Of a stretch of DNA of 64,000 bases, positions 1 to 12,684 are shown one piece after another. A model generated the notes under the pieces. The model searched no databases and had not been told where the DNA came from. It was given only the letters and a program-made list of their open reading frames with translations. The position numbers were made by a program, and so were the translations under genes. How positions within the stretch are numbered: the stretch's first letter is position 1; each line of letters opens with the position of its first letter. The DNA comes from Mortierella alpina (Eukaryota; Mortierellomycota; Mortierellomycetes; Mortierellales; Mortierellaceae): positions 2,418,001-2,482,000 of the forward strand of contig JANATF010000006.1 of the NCBI GenBank assembly GCA_029449245.1, read 5' to 3'.

Positions 1-3000
1 CCATTTGTTATATTATTATTTTTTTTGGCTCGTACCTATCAGACGCTGCGCGTATGATAACGCCTGCTGGTCAGGAATGTTGCGATTCCTCAATGAAATT
101 GAAAGAGGCGGGTCAGGTACGTTTGTTATCTTCCCTAAATAACCTAGCAAAGAGGTGGAAGGGGGTGCTTCTTCTTGAGACCAGCCTGCGCGTTTGTTGT
201 GTGTATTTGTGAATGTTTATTGTTGCGATGTTCGGACAAATCCCAATGGTCATTGTGCAATCGTGTTACCCTTGTGATAGCGTCTTGTCTTTCTCTGCCT
301 CTGTCGCTTCTCCTCGTTAGTAGTCTACAACAGATAGGCCATTATAAACTACTAAACACGACTCAACTAGCGCGCCAATCCTCTGCGCTGTAACAAGGCA
401 GGCGTCTGTGTATATAGACATATAACGTCAACAATAAATAAAAATAGTGCTCCAGGTAGCTCGCGAAGCGTGAAATGTCACAGAAGAGCTTCTGAGAGGC
501 GAGACGGGTCCAAGAGTCCAGGCCATGATTGTCCAACAGTTACCCGCCCGAGCAGTAAAAAAAACAAAATCGCATACTCCCTCCCTTTCTCGACCGCCTC
601 TCCGTGTAATATGTTCATGGCTGAGGTCAACGGTAGACGGCACACCCTATTTGCGTGTTTTTTTATTGCATTTTATGCCGCAATTGCAGACCAAGAGGGC
701 AATAAGAAAGTTAGGACTTTTGAGAGTTTGGGTTGAGAGCCAGGGGTATTCATGAGTAGCAGCATATTTTTTTTTTTTTGATTTTGTTCGAAGCATATCC
801 TATCAGCCGTGCGGGTGCAAAGAAAGATTTCGTTTCTGTCAGTCGCGTTCATGTATCCCTACATCCCTTACCCCCTTCTTGTTTTTTTTCACTTCTGCCG
901 TCCTTGGTGCATTGCACCAATCAGTCCTCTGCTCCAACGTCATGGAGGGGCATGGCGAAAGGATCGGTCTCGCCTCGCAATTTACGGAGCACCAAAATAC
1001 ATTGCGTTCTTTTGCAGGACGAAAAGGATGAGCGGGGACGCGGGCAGGGCCATGAGGGACTCACACGCACGCACAAGAGGCACAAGAAGCATGCTACAGC
1101 CTGTAAGGCGATTACTCACCCATTTGCAGCTACACATCCTGGTTGCGTAGTGGATGAACACAAAAAAAACCCAGCGTAGCCCCTGAAAAAAAAACTAATC
1201 TAACAGCGCAAAGAAGCGAGTGATAAATATGATGGATGACTCGACTTTTACGGCAAATAAACAGAGGTGATTCAGCACGAAGCATGCAAGATGCACGATT
1301 GCGCGCCCATGGAAGACACACGCTCATGGCCCATGGCCCAAAAAAACTATCTATCAGCCCATTTGTCGTTTTTTTTCCTCCTTTCCTCGTGTCTCTCTTG
1401 CCTTTCTAGAATAAACGGAGACAGAGGGGACCACATCGCCTTTTTTTTTGTCTTTGCCATGCGCATGGATGATTGACTGTCCTGCATAGTTATTTCCAGG
1501 GGACTCACACTCGGGTCTTCAAGGCCCTGATGCTGTGCCAAATTGTCAATGCGTCGCCATGGTGCTTAGGGATCTCCTTCTTCTTTCGAATGTTTCTGCC
1601 CGTTTGTTGATGATGCCCATGCTCGACAAAGAAGCGCGCCAAAATGAGCGTAATGGCCTATTCTAACGGACGGAGGGGGCGGGGGCGGGAAAATACTCAA
1701 CACCATGTACACATGTAGGTTTCTTTTAGACCTTTTTTTCGTGGTCAAAGAGATAGGCGATATACGCACACAACAATATCGCCATTTCAGGAAAGGACCA
1801 TCACTTCGCGTTCAGCTGGGTAATGCGGGGGGCTACTTTAGAGGCAAGAGGCCAAGGTAAAATAAAAGGCAGAGGCAAAAAGAAAGGAATTCAACGGGCG
1901 ACGGTCTCAGAGTGAAGCCCCATCCACGCGTCGCTTGAGGGTGTGCAAACTGTGTACGACACCCCCACCTCTCGGATGCGTTTATCTCAGCCCCCATCAA
2001 ACGCCACAGATATGTGCTCGAAGGTAGGACCAGAGAACCACTCTGCACGTTGTGTCTCATTCGCATTTACGACCCGCATCAAGAATGCCACAGAAGACTA
2101 AGGCATGCAGACAGGGCGCACACTGTAGTCCACTTGTGTATCAAAGGATTGTTCTCTCCCCAATTGTCTCGCTAAGAGTAGAGAAAGTGCGTCGGGTGTG
2201 GGTGTAGGTGAGTGTCTGAGTGTGTGTAAGTGTCATTTTTCTCAATCGATGGTGCTCTTGAATTTATTTTTTTCTTTTGTAACGCTTCTCCGTGTTTGAT
2301 GGATGGTTCTCTTGGTTCACCTCTAAACAGGCACACTCCTGTGAACCGTCATCGGTCTTGTTATCCTGACCCAGCCTGACCTGCCCCCCGCCCTAGTCTC
2401 CACGAGGAAGCCCTAGTCCTGCTGCCGAAGGCATGTTATGATGTCCATTCCGCTCGGTTTTTGGATTGCTCTCGTGTGTGGGATTCCCCTAGCGTAGAGA
2501 ACGCTGAAAGAGAATGTCTTTCATCGCAATTTGGGCATCCCACAACAGTCCAAACAGACGAACTGACTGGCTGGCTGACTTTTTAGCTGGCTGACAAAAA
2601 CGGGGGAACTAGTCTACATGCGCGGCATAACGTGGACGAACGGCTTATGTGAGAAAGTGTAAGAGAGCGAGAAGGTGAGCAGCGGAGGGGGGGGCGGATA
2701 CCAACAATCTGAGACATCCTGGTATTGACAAAGCATACAAAGCAGCATCGATCGCGAAATAAGGTGCGTTGTGAGCAAGTTATTCACCGAAGACACAGCT
2801 TGCCTTCCTCTCTCCTCGCGCTCTCGTTCGCCTGTCCCTGTTGGCCAGCCTGTCCTAACTATTAGTGTGGCCTATTTGTCTGTCTACATGTGTGCCCTTT
2901 CGCTTGTTATGCACGCAAAGAAGCATACGCAGCTATCTAGCTGCGTGTGTAATCTCTTGTGTTCCTCATTGTGCTTATTGTCGCTGAGAGCGTGGTTTTT

Positions 3001-4203
3001 TTTTGAATACTCCATGTCGCGATGTGTGTGAGTATGTGTTATGTGTGCGTGTTTACGAGTGCATAGTTGCATATGCCCATCTCTTTACTCTCCTGCCACT
3101 TACTTTACCTGCCGCGGTTCAACTTCAATTGCAATTGCAATTACCTCTTCGCCAGTCAACTTGTTTCCCATCCCCCTTCAGTGTTACGACTGAATAGAAC
3201 TATCATCGTTCGTCAATTGAGTTTTTCTGGTTTTCCTTTCTTGCCTCCTCCCTGTCCTACCCTCCAACCCTACCGGTTCTCAGTAACTATATAACTCGCA
3301 ACCCATCCACCCTCTTTTACATTTTTTTTCTGTTTTCATTACTTCTCGTCAGGACCTCGACTTTACTCAATCCCGCGCTACAGCAAGACACTCTCGCAGT
3401 CCCTCTTTCCTTCTCTCTATCATTCTATCTCGCTTTTGACTCCAACCATCGTATCCATTCGCAGCATTAGCATCGCGCGCCTCTTTCTCTCTCGTTCCTT
3501 CGCTCGCTCTATCCTCTTGAAAAAAAATCACTACAGCCAAGGTAATATGTAGTCCTATGTACCTTCCAGTAATCCACTTCACAATTGTGCTCAATGATAA
3601 CCTACGCGCCCTACCGAGAAATTCCACGTTCCAATTGATTGTGAATACGAGGCGGAAAAAAAAAAGATATAGTGCGGAGCTCACAGCTGCATGGTGCTTC
3701 TCCACGCCATGTCTCGCATCTCTACTCTGACTGTTGTGTGTGACGAGTGCTCACACCCCATGGATGACAACGAATTTTCACAGCAGAGCACAGAACATCT
3801 GAGGTGAAAAAAAAAGAGTATGGCGGAGGGTGAATAAATGGCCCAAAGATACATCCGAGCGGGGGGAGCAGGGAGGAAAGAGATACCTGCACTCAGTTAT
3901 CTGGCTGCCCTAGATTGACCGGAAAAGGTCATCAAGGGAGATCGATGTACCTCCTTTTTTTTTTGCTTTGCATCAAATGCCTTTTCTTTCACTCACACGC
4001 TCACGCGTTCACACGTTTTGTTTTGCTATGCATATACCTTTCGGTCTCAATGCTAACCCCTCGCACTCCTCTATTATTCTGCATCAGCAGACCGTAGCAA
4101 TAGCAACGAGATCCTAGATACGCTAGCACCACTTCAGCAGTATCTTGTCCAAAGCGCGACTTCCCCCTTCACCTTTCCCTCCTTGATCTACAGCCCCTAC
4201 AAA
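1..4203. other. Gene-free stretch upstream of the zinc-finger gene
   Basis: No reading frame here shows a recognisable domain or a consistent exon chain on either strand. The sequence has many A/T homopolymers, GT-rich runs near 2200-2240 and 3020-3060, and a short CAATTG-type iteration around 3125-3145. From about 3070 to 3500 the plus strand is pyrimidine-rich, as are other leaders in this window, so part of this stretch may be promoter and 5' UTR of the C2H2 gene. Nothing else can be supported. Confidence 0.55.
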
Positions 4204-5567
4204 ATGGATATCCTCGAACTAATCCATAATGAGGCACACCATCGCGAAGCAAGACCCTTCCACTGCTTCTGGATGAATTGTAACAAAGCCTTTTCTCGCC
4301 GGTCCGACCTGGCTCGGCACAGTCGCATTCACACTAACGAAAGGTAGGCTAATTTAAACAACTGGGTTGCAGAGGCTACAGTGGTGTGGTGCTTGAACCC
4401 GCGCCTCTTTTTTTTTTTACTTTCTTTTGTGCCCCCTTCCCCGCCACGTTTGACCATGTGCTTGAAGGTGCTCCATCTTGAGTAAACAGTAAACGCCCTT
4501 TCTGTCACTTACTTTCTGCTCGGTTGGGGACCTGGTATCTCCGACTGGTTTTGGCATGCATGTTCACCTTGGGCTGCATGCGTGTGCCCAATATTCTCAT
4601 GTACTTATCTAAACATATAAACCCTATCATGTTACACTACATAGACCCTTTGTTTGCCAGGAATTCGGCTGCACAAAGTCTTTTATCCAGCGCTCCGCGC
4701 TAACGGTCCATGAGCGAACACATTCGGGCGAGAGACCCCATGTGTGCGAGCATCCCGATTGCCTCAAGCGGTTCAGTGACAGCAGTTCCCTGGCTCGACA
4801 CCGCCGCATCCACACTGGCAAGCGACCCTACAAGTGCATGGTTGAGGACTGTGGCAAGAGGTATGATGCCCATTGCTGCTACCTGTCGTTACACGGGTAT
4901 TACGAATCAAGTTATCAGTTTTCTAACCCGCTTTTTTTCCTCAATTGTTCTTGTACCATCCAGCTTCTGCCGTAAGACCACGCTGACAAAGCACCATCGC
5001 AAGGAGCATATGGTGATGCGGCGGCCTACAACTTACTGGCGCCAGATGAACGGTGAAGTTATTGGCCCAGCCCTCATTGAATCTGAGATTGAGGTCGTCC
5101 GTCCTCAAGTACACCATCACGTACCCCCCATGCTGCAGCTTCAGATGCCACCCTACCATCACCACGGCATGATCTCTCCACTCCACACGCCCTCGCCCGA
5201 GTACTCACCCATGTCTCCGACCTCTCCGACCTCTCCAGTCTCGCCCATGACTCCAATGACTCCCATGACACCGATGACCCCCATGCACATGATGGGAGCC
5301 ATGTCGATGTTTGACTCGCTGGAGATGCCACAGCAACAGCAGCAACAACAGCAGCAACAGTTCCAGACTGCTATGCCCATGAACGTGTGCCATTATCCTC
5401 TTCAGCAGCAACAACAACAACCACAAGCTCTTAGCTGCGACACCAGCTTCCCTCCATTCGTGAACCCGATGACGGCGAGCCATGACTTGTGCCCTCCAAG
5501 TGAATACCCGCGCTTGCCCCCGAGCGCATTCACTGTTCAGAAGACCACACAACCACAGTACTTTTAA
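4204..5567 (+). CDS. C2H2 zinc-finger transcription factor, four fingers
   Basis: Probable DNA-binding regulator acting in the nucleus; target genes unknown. My model has three exons, 4204-4343, 4645-4860 and 4964-5567, giving 319 residues. Four tandem C2H2 fingers fill the first ~140 residues; two introns cut inside the finger array, and the link TNE-RPF is restored only with the acceptor ending at 4644. Each finger keeps two Cys and two His, and fingers are joined by linkers such as HSGERPH and HTGKRPY. The C-terminal half is low complexity: Met/Pro/Thr repeats (PMTPMTPM) around 5235-5285, then two polyglutamine tracts (about 5331-5360 and 5403-5422), typical of activation regions. A possible polyadenylation signal AATAAA is at 5982. 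The finger number and layout resemble zinc-responsive or TFIIIA-like fungal regulators, but I cannot assign an ortholog. Confidence 0.85.
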
Positions 5568-7476
5568 GACTTTAGTAGTTCTTGTTTTTTACTTTCTGGT
5601 CCTGCTTTGAAGGCCATAGCACGTATTTTATATATATAGCCCTTTTACGTCTTCTTCGACGCTGGACACAGCTTTTCTTTTTCAGCATTTTCTTCTCTCC
5701 CCATCTCACATTCTTCATCAGCTACTCTTCGGAGCTGTATTTAATCCTTAGCTGGTGTTGCAAGCGAGAAGTTTCGTTCGAGGAGCCCCTTCCCCTGTTG
5801 CAAAGCCGCGGCGGATGGGGCTCCACATCTGTACAGCCTCGACTTCTTCTTGTTTGTTCCTATCATATGATATCTCTTTTTGTCCTCGATCATAATACTC
5901 TTGTTTCCTCAGTCTGTAAATGTATTTGTTATGACGACCCGCAGCAATTTCAGTTGCTTTCGCGTTTATCTATCGGTAATGAATAAACACATCAATTGAT
6001 CATGTCTTGACTCAACATCTTTTTGCTTGGCCTGTGCATTTTTTTTTTTTACTCGACGTGAATCAATTGTCAAGAGCTGTTGCATTTGAGGCACACCACG
6101 CGGGCCAGCAGGGCACCATTTCGAAGAGCCATTGATTATCTCAACTTGCTGCCTGATTGCCTTCTCTCTTCCTTCTGCATAGGCTTGAAAAAACTTCTAT
6201 TCAAAAAGGCTTGACTATCTCATAAAGCACTTTCATGTCGCTGACGTGGGCAATGTTGGCGTCAGTGCGTAGCGCAGGTGCACTGAGCAGGAAGCCTGAC
6301 ATGGATTGCCCCTTGTACAGTGCCCAACAGAAAGTATTTCTCAAAAAAATAATTGAACCCCTTTCAACATAGGAAATTACTATGTTTTTTTGAGAAATAC
6401 TTTCTGTAGGGCACTGTACTGTAATCGTGAAAGGTGGATCAAAGCGCCATGTAAGGTTGAAGCATACTACAAAAGAAAACGGGAAGTCCTAACGTTGCAC
6501 AGGAACACTCGTGTTTCTAAATGGCTCTTGGTGAGCCCCGGTCACCCGGCACGGCAGTGGTGGCGGAACAGGACGATGAGGAAAAGTGGTGGATAGCAAA
6601 ATGAACTGCCCCTCCAGATCATATGCATTTATCGGCAGCGATGCGTGGTCATGCACCGATTTATCTTGACATTAAGAGTCGCTTGGCATGAGGGAGGAAA
6701 CGTTGCACAAGAGATGAATTCTTCTGTGGATAAGGACGGGGTGTGGCAGTGCAACAAAAAAAATATCTTTTGTTGTTGCACAGGTGTAATGGCGAACGAG
6801 AAGGAGTCGAAGATGGATGAAGAGAGCCTGCGCTAAGGTCGATACGCCTTTTTTTACGACCTCAAGGACAGCTTGACTGTCGAGGTCGATGGTCCAGTCA
6901 TGGACCAACAATAGATTTCGACCTTTGCCAAATGACCCGCACTGTCAATTGAGTGCAAGGCATCTTAGTTCGCTAGGCAGAGTCTCATTGGGATAAAAGA
7001 CAAACCACTGAGCCTCCGTCGAGCTGCATTAGCGGGTCGCCGTTGGGGGTTTGGAGCAAAGACACCTTGTGATGATGGACCTGCAGTCAAGATGAAAAAA
7101 AAAAAACAATCCAAAATGCAAACAAATCGACCCGCGAACACAAGAAGTTGCACAGGTGCATGAAATCTACCTCTGCAATCACACCGGCGCCTGCAGAGCA
7201 GAATGCACCCGCTTCTGCATAAATAGCCCCGCTTGCCTCACCGTCCGTCGTCCACACTCACCCACCAGCTTTTTTTGAATCTTCCCACGACACATTCTAC
7301 GTCTGCCTTCCGTCAGTTCAACAGCCGTCAGACTCTTGCGCGTCGTCTCGACCTGGACCAAAACCCGACTGTCTTGACATCGACCACCCACTTCGCCCAA
7401 CGCCCAACGGAGATTGAAAACAATACGCAGCAGGGGAGCTCAGCACAGCTTATCGCCATTAGCACACCTCGCAGCC
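5568..7476. other. Intergenic region containing one MITE
   Basis: Apart from the miniature element at 6318-6416, I see no gene in this 1.9-kb stretch. It holds the 3' UTR of the zinc-finger gene (AATAAA at 5982) and, near its right end, CT-rich sequence that probably serves as leader for the SLC1 transporter. Confidence 0.5.
6318..6416. mobile_element. 99-bp MITE with Tc1/mariner-type terminal inverted repeats
   Basis: Two arms, 6318-6349 and 6385-6416, are inverted copies matching at 31 of 32 positions; each begins CAGTGCCC and ends in a run of seven A (or T). They are separated by 35 bp and flanked by TA on both sides (6316-6317 and 6417-6418). CAGTG-type ends with a TA target duplication are what Tc1/mariner transposition leaves. 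With no room for a transposase this is a non-autonomous miniature element or a foldback remnant. The transcript would form a long hairpin. Confidence 0.8.
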
Positions 7477-9272
7477 ATGCACAGTTCCTCCCTCACGATC
7501 CCAAAACAGGATGGCGGCCTCAACAACTCTAACAATATGACCAGCCAGGGTCTCAGCTATCGAAACTCTCACGCGAGTGCGCCCCTGAAACGGCCCACCA
7601 TGAGGAAGCGCGCTTTTGATGCATGGACGGCAGGCATGGGGCCGGTCAAGTCCATGTGGAACTTCCTGCAAAAGTGGACCAATCTGACCATCTGGATCAT
7701 CGTTGGCATGGTTATCGGCATTCTCGTCGGGCGGTTCTCGCCCGAGTTTGCAGTCAAGATCGGACCCATGGGAGACGTCTTCATTCGCATGATCCAGTGC
7801 ATCGTCGTACGTCCCATCTAGTCCACCTTCCTTGTGCGCGCCCATATCTCCGATACGTCTGTGTTCTGCCTGCCCACTTACATGTTTTTTCTTCTTCCGG
7901 ATGCATCCTCCAGGGCCCTCTCATTTTCACAACACTTGTCATTGGTATTGCAGGCCATGGAGATGACCTGGTGCGAATCGGCCGCCTGGCTCTCAAGTCC
8001 ATCGTCTATTTCGAGGTCGTTACCACTCTCGCCCTCATCCTCGGCTTGATCGCCGTCAACGTTGCCAAGCCCGGAGCTAGTGCCAACCTGAAAGATCTCC
8101 CACCGCCAGATACCAACTACACCCAGATCACCTGGGTCACCGAGATGGAGGTCATTGTGCCCACTTCATTCTTCCAGGCTCTCTCAGACCACAGAGCCGT
8201 CCTTGCCATCGTCTTTTGCGCCATCATGTTCTCGGTTGCGCTCACCCGCGTGGACGAAAAATCGAAGAGGTTCATGCTGGACTTTAACGCCTCCATCTCC
8301 GCCATTATGTTCAGGCTCGTGGAATTGGTCATGAACTATGCGCCCATCGGAATCGGATGCTCTATTGCCTCAACCGTGGGTGCGCACGGACTCGACGCCC
8401 TGGCAACCGCTGGCAAGCTAATTGGCACACTCTATGTGACCCTAATCCTCTTTGCCGTCCTGGTCATCCTCCCCGTCTTGCTCCTGTTCCGCTTCCCCCT
8501 CCGCGAGTTTGCTATGGCTGCAGGCCAGCCTTTCTTGATGGCGTTTGCAACCAGCTCCTCAGAGTCTGCACTACCCAAGGCCATGGAGAACATGGTCGAG
8601 TTTGGCGTGCCCCCCGAGATTGCTGCGTTTGTGATCCCCATTGGCTACTCGTTCAATCTCGACGGCTCGACGCTCTATCTCGCTGTGGCTACCATCTTTT
8701 GCGCCCAGGTCGCCGGCATCGAAAAGTCCGTAGGCGAGCAGATTGTCATTGTTCTCACGCTCATGTTGACTTCCAAGGGCGTCGCTGCTGTACCTCGAGC
8801 GTCCTACATCGTATTGGCAACCATGGTGTCGAGCGCCAACATCCCCCTGGCAGGCTTGGCACTGGTCATGAGCGTGGATGCGTTCATGGACATGGCTAGA
8901 AGCGCAATCAACGTCCTAGGCAACATTACCGCCTGCGCCGTGATCGCCAAGTGGGAAGGCGAGTTCAGGAACGAGGACTGGATCGCCCGCAAATCCGGAC
9001 AGACGCCAGAGACCCTGGTCATGGACGATCCAGAAATTGGTGCCAGCCTTGGGCTTCCCCATCACAACCAGCACCACAACCAACACCATTCACCGGATAT
9101 GGCCCACTCTGTGGCTCTTGCCATGCACGAGCGACCACTGGGTATGATGCACTCCGAGAAGCACTCGATTCACTCAGTCCATTCCGTCCATTCGACCATC
9201 TCGGCCTACGATCCACACCATGCCTCCTCGAGTCAACAAAAGTATGCTGGATATGGCGACTCATACGTCTGA
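7477..9272 (+). CDS. SLC1-family dicarboxylate/glutamate cation symporter
   Basis: Multi-pass membrane carrier of the glutamate/C4-dicarboxylate symporter family. Two exons, 7477-7806 and 7914-9272, give 562 residues; the ATG at 7477 is the first in frame. The substrate-site landmarks are in order: serine-rich hairpin 1 (ATSSSESALPKAM), FNLDGSTLY in TM7, hairpin 2 (TSKGVAAVP) and TM8 (DAFMDMARSAINVLGN, residues 432-447). Arg439 is the residue that in family members selects acidic side chains. TM8 normally ends NVxGD; here the Asp, a sodium-site ligand in characterised archaeal homologs, is Asn447 (AAC at 8922). The last ~90 residues form a His-rich cytoplasmic tail with HNQH and HSVHS repeats. 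AATAAA lies at 9408. It converges with the gene ending at 9452. Substrate (glutamate, aspartate or dicarboxylates) is not decided by sequence. Confidence 0.92.
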
Positions 9273-9451
9273 AAGAGAGCATTGTTTGGTGAGAAATTAA
9301 TTGCCCGACTTGATCCTGACCTTCTTGAACGAAAAAAAAGAAGCAAAACTCGCCTCACTTCCTTGATGCTGCGATGCTCGTGTATATAAGATGTCCTTTT
9401 CTGTAACAATAAATCCACTTTTATAATGTACAAATGAGGGACCGACCATGT

Positions 9452-12432
9452 CTATAGCAATGCTGCATGCCTATCCATCAATCGCTCCAGTTCCTCGAGG
9501 TGGTACCGTTTGGTCGTGATGTCCCGGCGCTGAAAATAGCAAGGAAGTGTTGGTCAGCTACAAACTGGGTTGACATATCTCAAAGAGATTGCAATCATTG
9601 GTAATATCAGTTCAACTAATAACATAACAAACAAAAAAATACCATAGCGACCTTGACACCTTCATAAAGAACTCCTGCACAGGCTTCAAAGTCTTCGTGG
9701 TCAGCTCCAATGTTGATTTTGCGTAGGACAGACTTTATAAGTCCCTTGATCGTCTAGTAAAAGAGAGAAGATACGTATTAGACCGGTGGGGCATAACTTC
9801 CAAAAAAAAACCGCAAGCCGTTAAAGCACTTACTGCTTTGTTTTGAGCCTCGATCGACTTTGAGGACGAGGACGAAGACGAGGTGTTGAGGGAGGCGAGG
9901 CCACCTGGTAATGCCGTGGGTCGAGTTTTGGAATGGCTGGATGAGATAAATGGCGACGGCGCTTCCAATGTTGACCTCGATGCTGGTCCTGAACTATCCT
10001 CCTGTTCCGACTCTGGTTCATCCTGCAGAGACTTGAGGGTATCCAAGAACGGATTAATGGATGGTCGACTGCTGCCGAGACGGCCCTCCGTGACGGACCG
10101 AACGAGGTTTGCTGTGCCCCTGGACGAGGATGTAACAGTCGACGAGTTCATGAATGGCGAGCTGTCATCCTGTGCCTGTGTCTGGGATCGCTCTTCGTTC
10201 TGCTTCCTCTTCATCCTCATCATCGTCATCAAATCAGGTATCTCATCATTGCCAGTTAGATCGCTTCTGGAAGAGAATGTTCCTCCAGCAGATTTTCTCC
10301 TCGAGGGACTCTTTAGACCGACATGCATACTCGAGAAGGATGAGCCATCCAGTTTGCTGCCCAGAGATTTGCGGATAGATCCTGGACCCAAGAGTTTTCT
10401 CCTGAGGCTCTCTGTGGTGACGTCCAGGGGCTGCTGTGGTGCTCGAGAGGGGCTCTTGAGTCGACCCAGTCCCTTCTTCGCAACCTTGGCGGGGATGTTG
10501 CTCGGCGCTGCCGCAGTCTTGATATCATCACAGCCTGGATCACCCATGCTTCGGTGGCGCGCCCAAGAGTTGAGAGATCTACTAGACCCATCCTTGCTTG
10601 AGAAAGCCATTCGGTTCAACGTCAGTGTCCGTGCCAGAGTTCGCTCCTTGGGGGCATCCTTTGAACTCAAAGATCCAGAGGTACTAGGCAAATCGGCAAT
10701 TGGCGCGGGCAAAACGGTGTACGGCGACCACGCCTTGCTTCGTTCCAATGCTATTAGCAACTCCAGTTCTTGACGCAGCGACTTGTCTATGGAATATGGT
10801 CGTGTCAGGGTTGACTGAATGATTTTCCATGACTCTTTCCAAAAATCCGATCCATGTACGGTCGCAACCACATACCTTCGTCTACATCCATGTCGGGAAC
10901 TGTAACCTTTTCCGATCCGTAGCCAGATTCATGCTCTTCGCTACATCCATTCATGATGATATCCACTGTCGTGTCTTCATAGTGAACATGTTCCGTACTG
11001 TCAATATATGGGGGGTGATTGATTCCTTCATCATCCTCGAGGTCGCGCTGTAGTTGCTTCATTGAACGCGAGTTGAGAAGCGTCTGTTCCAAAAACTCTG
11101 AAAGTTCCACGAGTGGGTGTGCCAGGAATGATATCGCTGGATGGCTGTTCTCACTGTCACTGCTCCTGTGGCTCATTTTAGTATAAGAAGTGTCGTCCTG
11201 AGTACTGGCTTTGTCACCATCAAGGACACCATAGACTAGGAACATGGAGGCTTCTTGGTAAGCCTTTTGTAAATGACTCCTGCCTGCTTCTATCCGAAAC
11301 CAAAGGGGCCATAGCATCAGCTTAGAGGAACATCTTCGCATTATATCGCCTTCATGATCCCAAGTCCACAAAATCACTCTTGCCGATACTTACTGGAAGT
11401 AATGCCTGTCAATGGCGGTGCGGTTCCTGTTCCGCTTGGTATCAAAAAGGGGTTATGGTCCTGCTTTGCAATACTGGGCATCATTCCTTTCCTCCTGTTT
11501 ATTGGTCCTGGCTTGGAGGATACCCTTAGCAACAGTCCTACATCACCCGCGGCCCTGTTGTGGCCATGCCTACACCTCTTACTCATATCCGCCTATTGAA
11601 CGACAGTGTCACCGTCAGCATGCTGTAGGAGCGTGTGTTTGAGCGCGACATTTTAACCTACAGTCAACCTACAATATCGTCTTTGTCAAAGAGGCTTCTC
11701 AAAAAACTGGCCGAGTCGTGGGAGTCAGGCGCCGTGAACCTACGAGGTACGGGTAAGTCACATTTGTCAGTCGACTAGAAGAGGCAGATCCACTCTTCAA
11801 CCAGAGCCTTACACTTACACGCGGCACGGCTGTGTACAGGAAGTAGAGAGGAGAAACGCTGGAAAGCTGCTCAGTCTGATCTTGGCGATAAGATGCATCT
11901 CGGTGCTTTCGTGTAGCATTTGGCACACAGTCGACTGTGCCAGCGTCGCTTCGTGTCCTTGATCCTCGTTCTGCTCAGTTTTGAAAAGCGTCGGTTGCGG
12001 CACGGCAAAGGCGATTCCTGTGAGCTCGACGACCTTCGGCTGCATTTTCCTGCCGTCTTTGCCTTCAAACACGGTCTGTCTGCTCTCCAGGCTAGCCCTC
12101 TTCAGGGAGGTATGTGTCTTTCGAGAGGAAGACGAAGCACTGGTGGAGGCGGGGACGAGGGAGGGTACAATCCACGAGCCCTTCCAGACTAGCTCCCACG
12201 ACGCTTTTTCACCGCTGCTCGGCTGTGATCCAGCAGTCTGCCCAGTCTGCCCTGGAGAGGGCAAGGACGAGGCAACGACATCGTCTAGCGTGGGTGCGGA
12301 TGGGTTTGTGGACGGTGGTTGAGAGACGCGAGGCGAGGGGTCTGTGGGTGGTGCAGCAGTCGATGGAGGAGTTGAGCCGTTGGTCGTCTTTTTCCTCCTG
12401 AATGAGAATGCGGCCTCGTCGACAATCTCCAT
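9452..12432 (-). CDS. MTBP/Sld7-like protein (candidate replication-initiation factor)
   Basis: Seven exons on the minus strand, 12432-11819, 11739-11673, 11592-11394, 11289-10876, 10786-9834, 9753-9643 and 9529-9452, give 811 residues. The N-terminal third is Ser/Pro/Thr-rich with short ordered patches (e.g. WELVWKGSWIVPSL). A long Ser/Arg/Lys-rich disordered segment follows (residues ~430-750) with many SP sites. The last ~60 residues look folded: VLRKINIGADHEDFEAC, then LYEGVK, then RRDITTKRYHLEELERL. This resembles the C-terminal domain of vertebrate MTBP and yeast Sld7, partners of Treslin/Sld3 in origin firing, where a DH-x-x-F-x-A-C core is followed by L-x-E-x-x-K. The match is from memory of the family pattern and limited to the C-terminus. 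If right, the protein acts in the nucleus before S phase. Exon 2 and the exon 3 acceptor are the least certain parts of the model. Confidence 0.55.
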
Positions 12433-12593
12433 CCGAGTTGAGGGCGTGTCTCCTGATGGATTCCTGCAAGAGCGTCGAATGCAATCTGATTGACAGGAGG
12501 ACCAGAAGGATAAATGGGAACAGGAAAATAAAAGCGCAGAGCAGGAAAAAAATGCAAAAATTGCCGACTCGCTGTGCCATCAACGGAAATAGC

Positions 12594-12597
12594 AAAA
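12594..12597 (-). terminator. Pol III terminator of tRNA-Leu
   Basis: Four T residues on the transcribed minus strand begin five bases beyond the tRNA 3' end, the usual Pol III stop. Confidence 0.6.
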
Positions 12598-12601
12598 GTA
12601 A

Positions 12602-12684
12602 TGGTAGAAGTGGGATTTGAACCCACGCCTCTCTCGAGACCGCAACTTGAGTGCGGCGCCTTAGACCAACTCGGCCATCCTACC
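12602..12684 (-). tRNA. tRNA-Leu (anticodon CAA), intronless
   Basis: Read on the minus strand, the 7-bp acceptor stem (GGTAGGA with TTCTACC), a D-arm starting TGGCCGAG, the anticodon stem CCGCA/TGCGG with loop CTCAAGT, a long type II variable arm (TCTC/GAGA) and the T-arm GTGGG-TTCAAAT-CCCAC all form. The loop gives anticodon CAA, leucine (codon UUG). No intron interrupts the anticodon loop and CCA is not encoded. A TTTT stretch downstream on the minus strand (12594-12597) fits Pol III termination. Confidence 0.96.

Noticed and set aside
9883-10773. 296-codon plus-strand frame
   Set aside because: It is antisense to the large exon 5 of the MTBP-like gene, whose frame joins consistently to its neighbours; the plus frame has no domain and no splice context.
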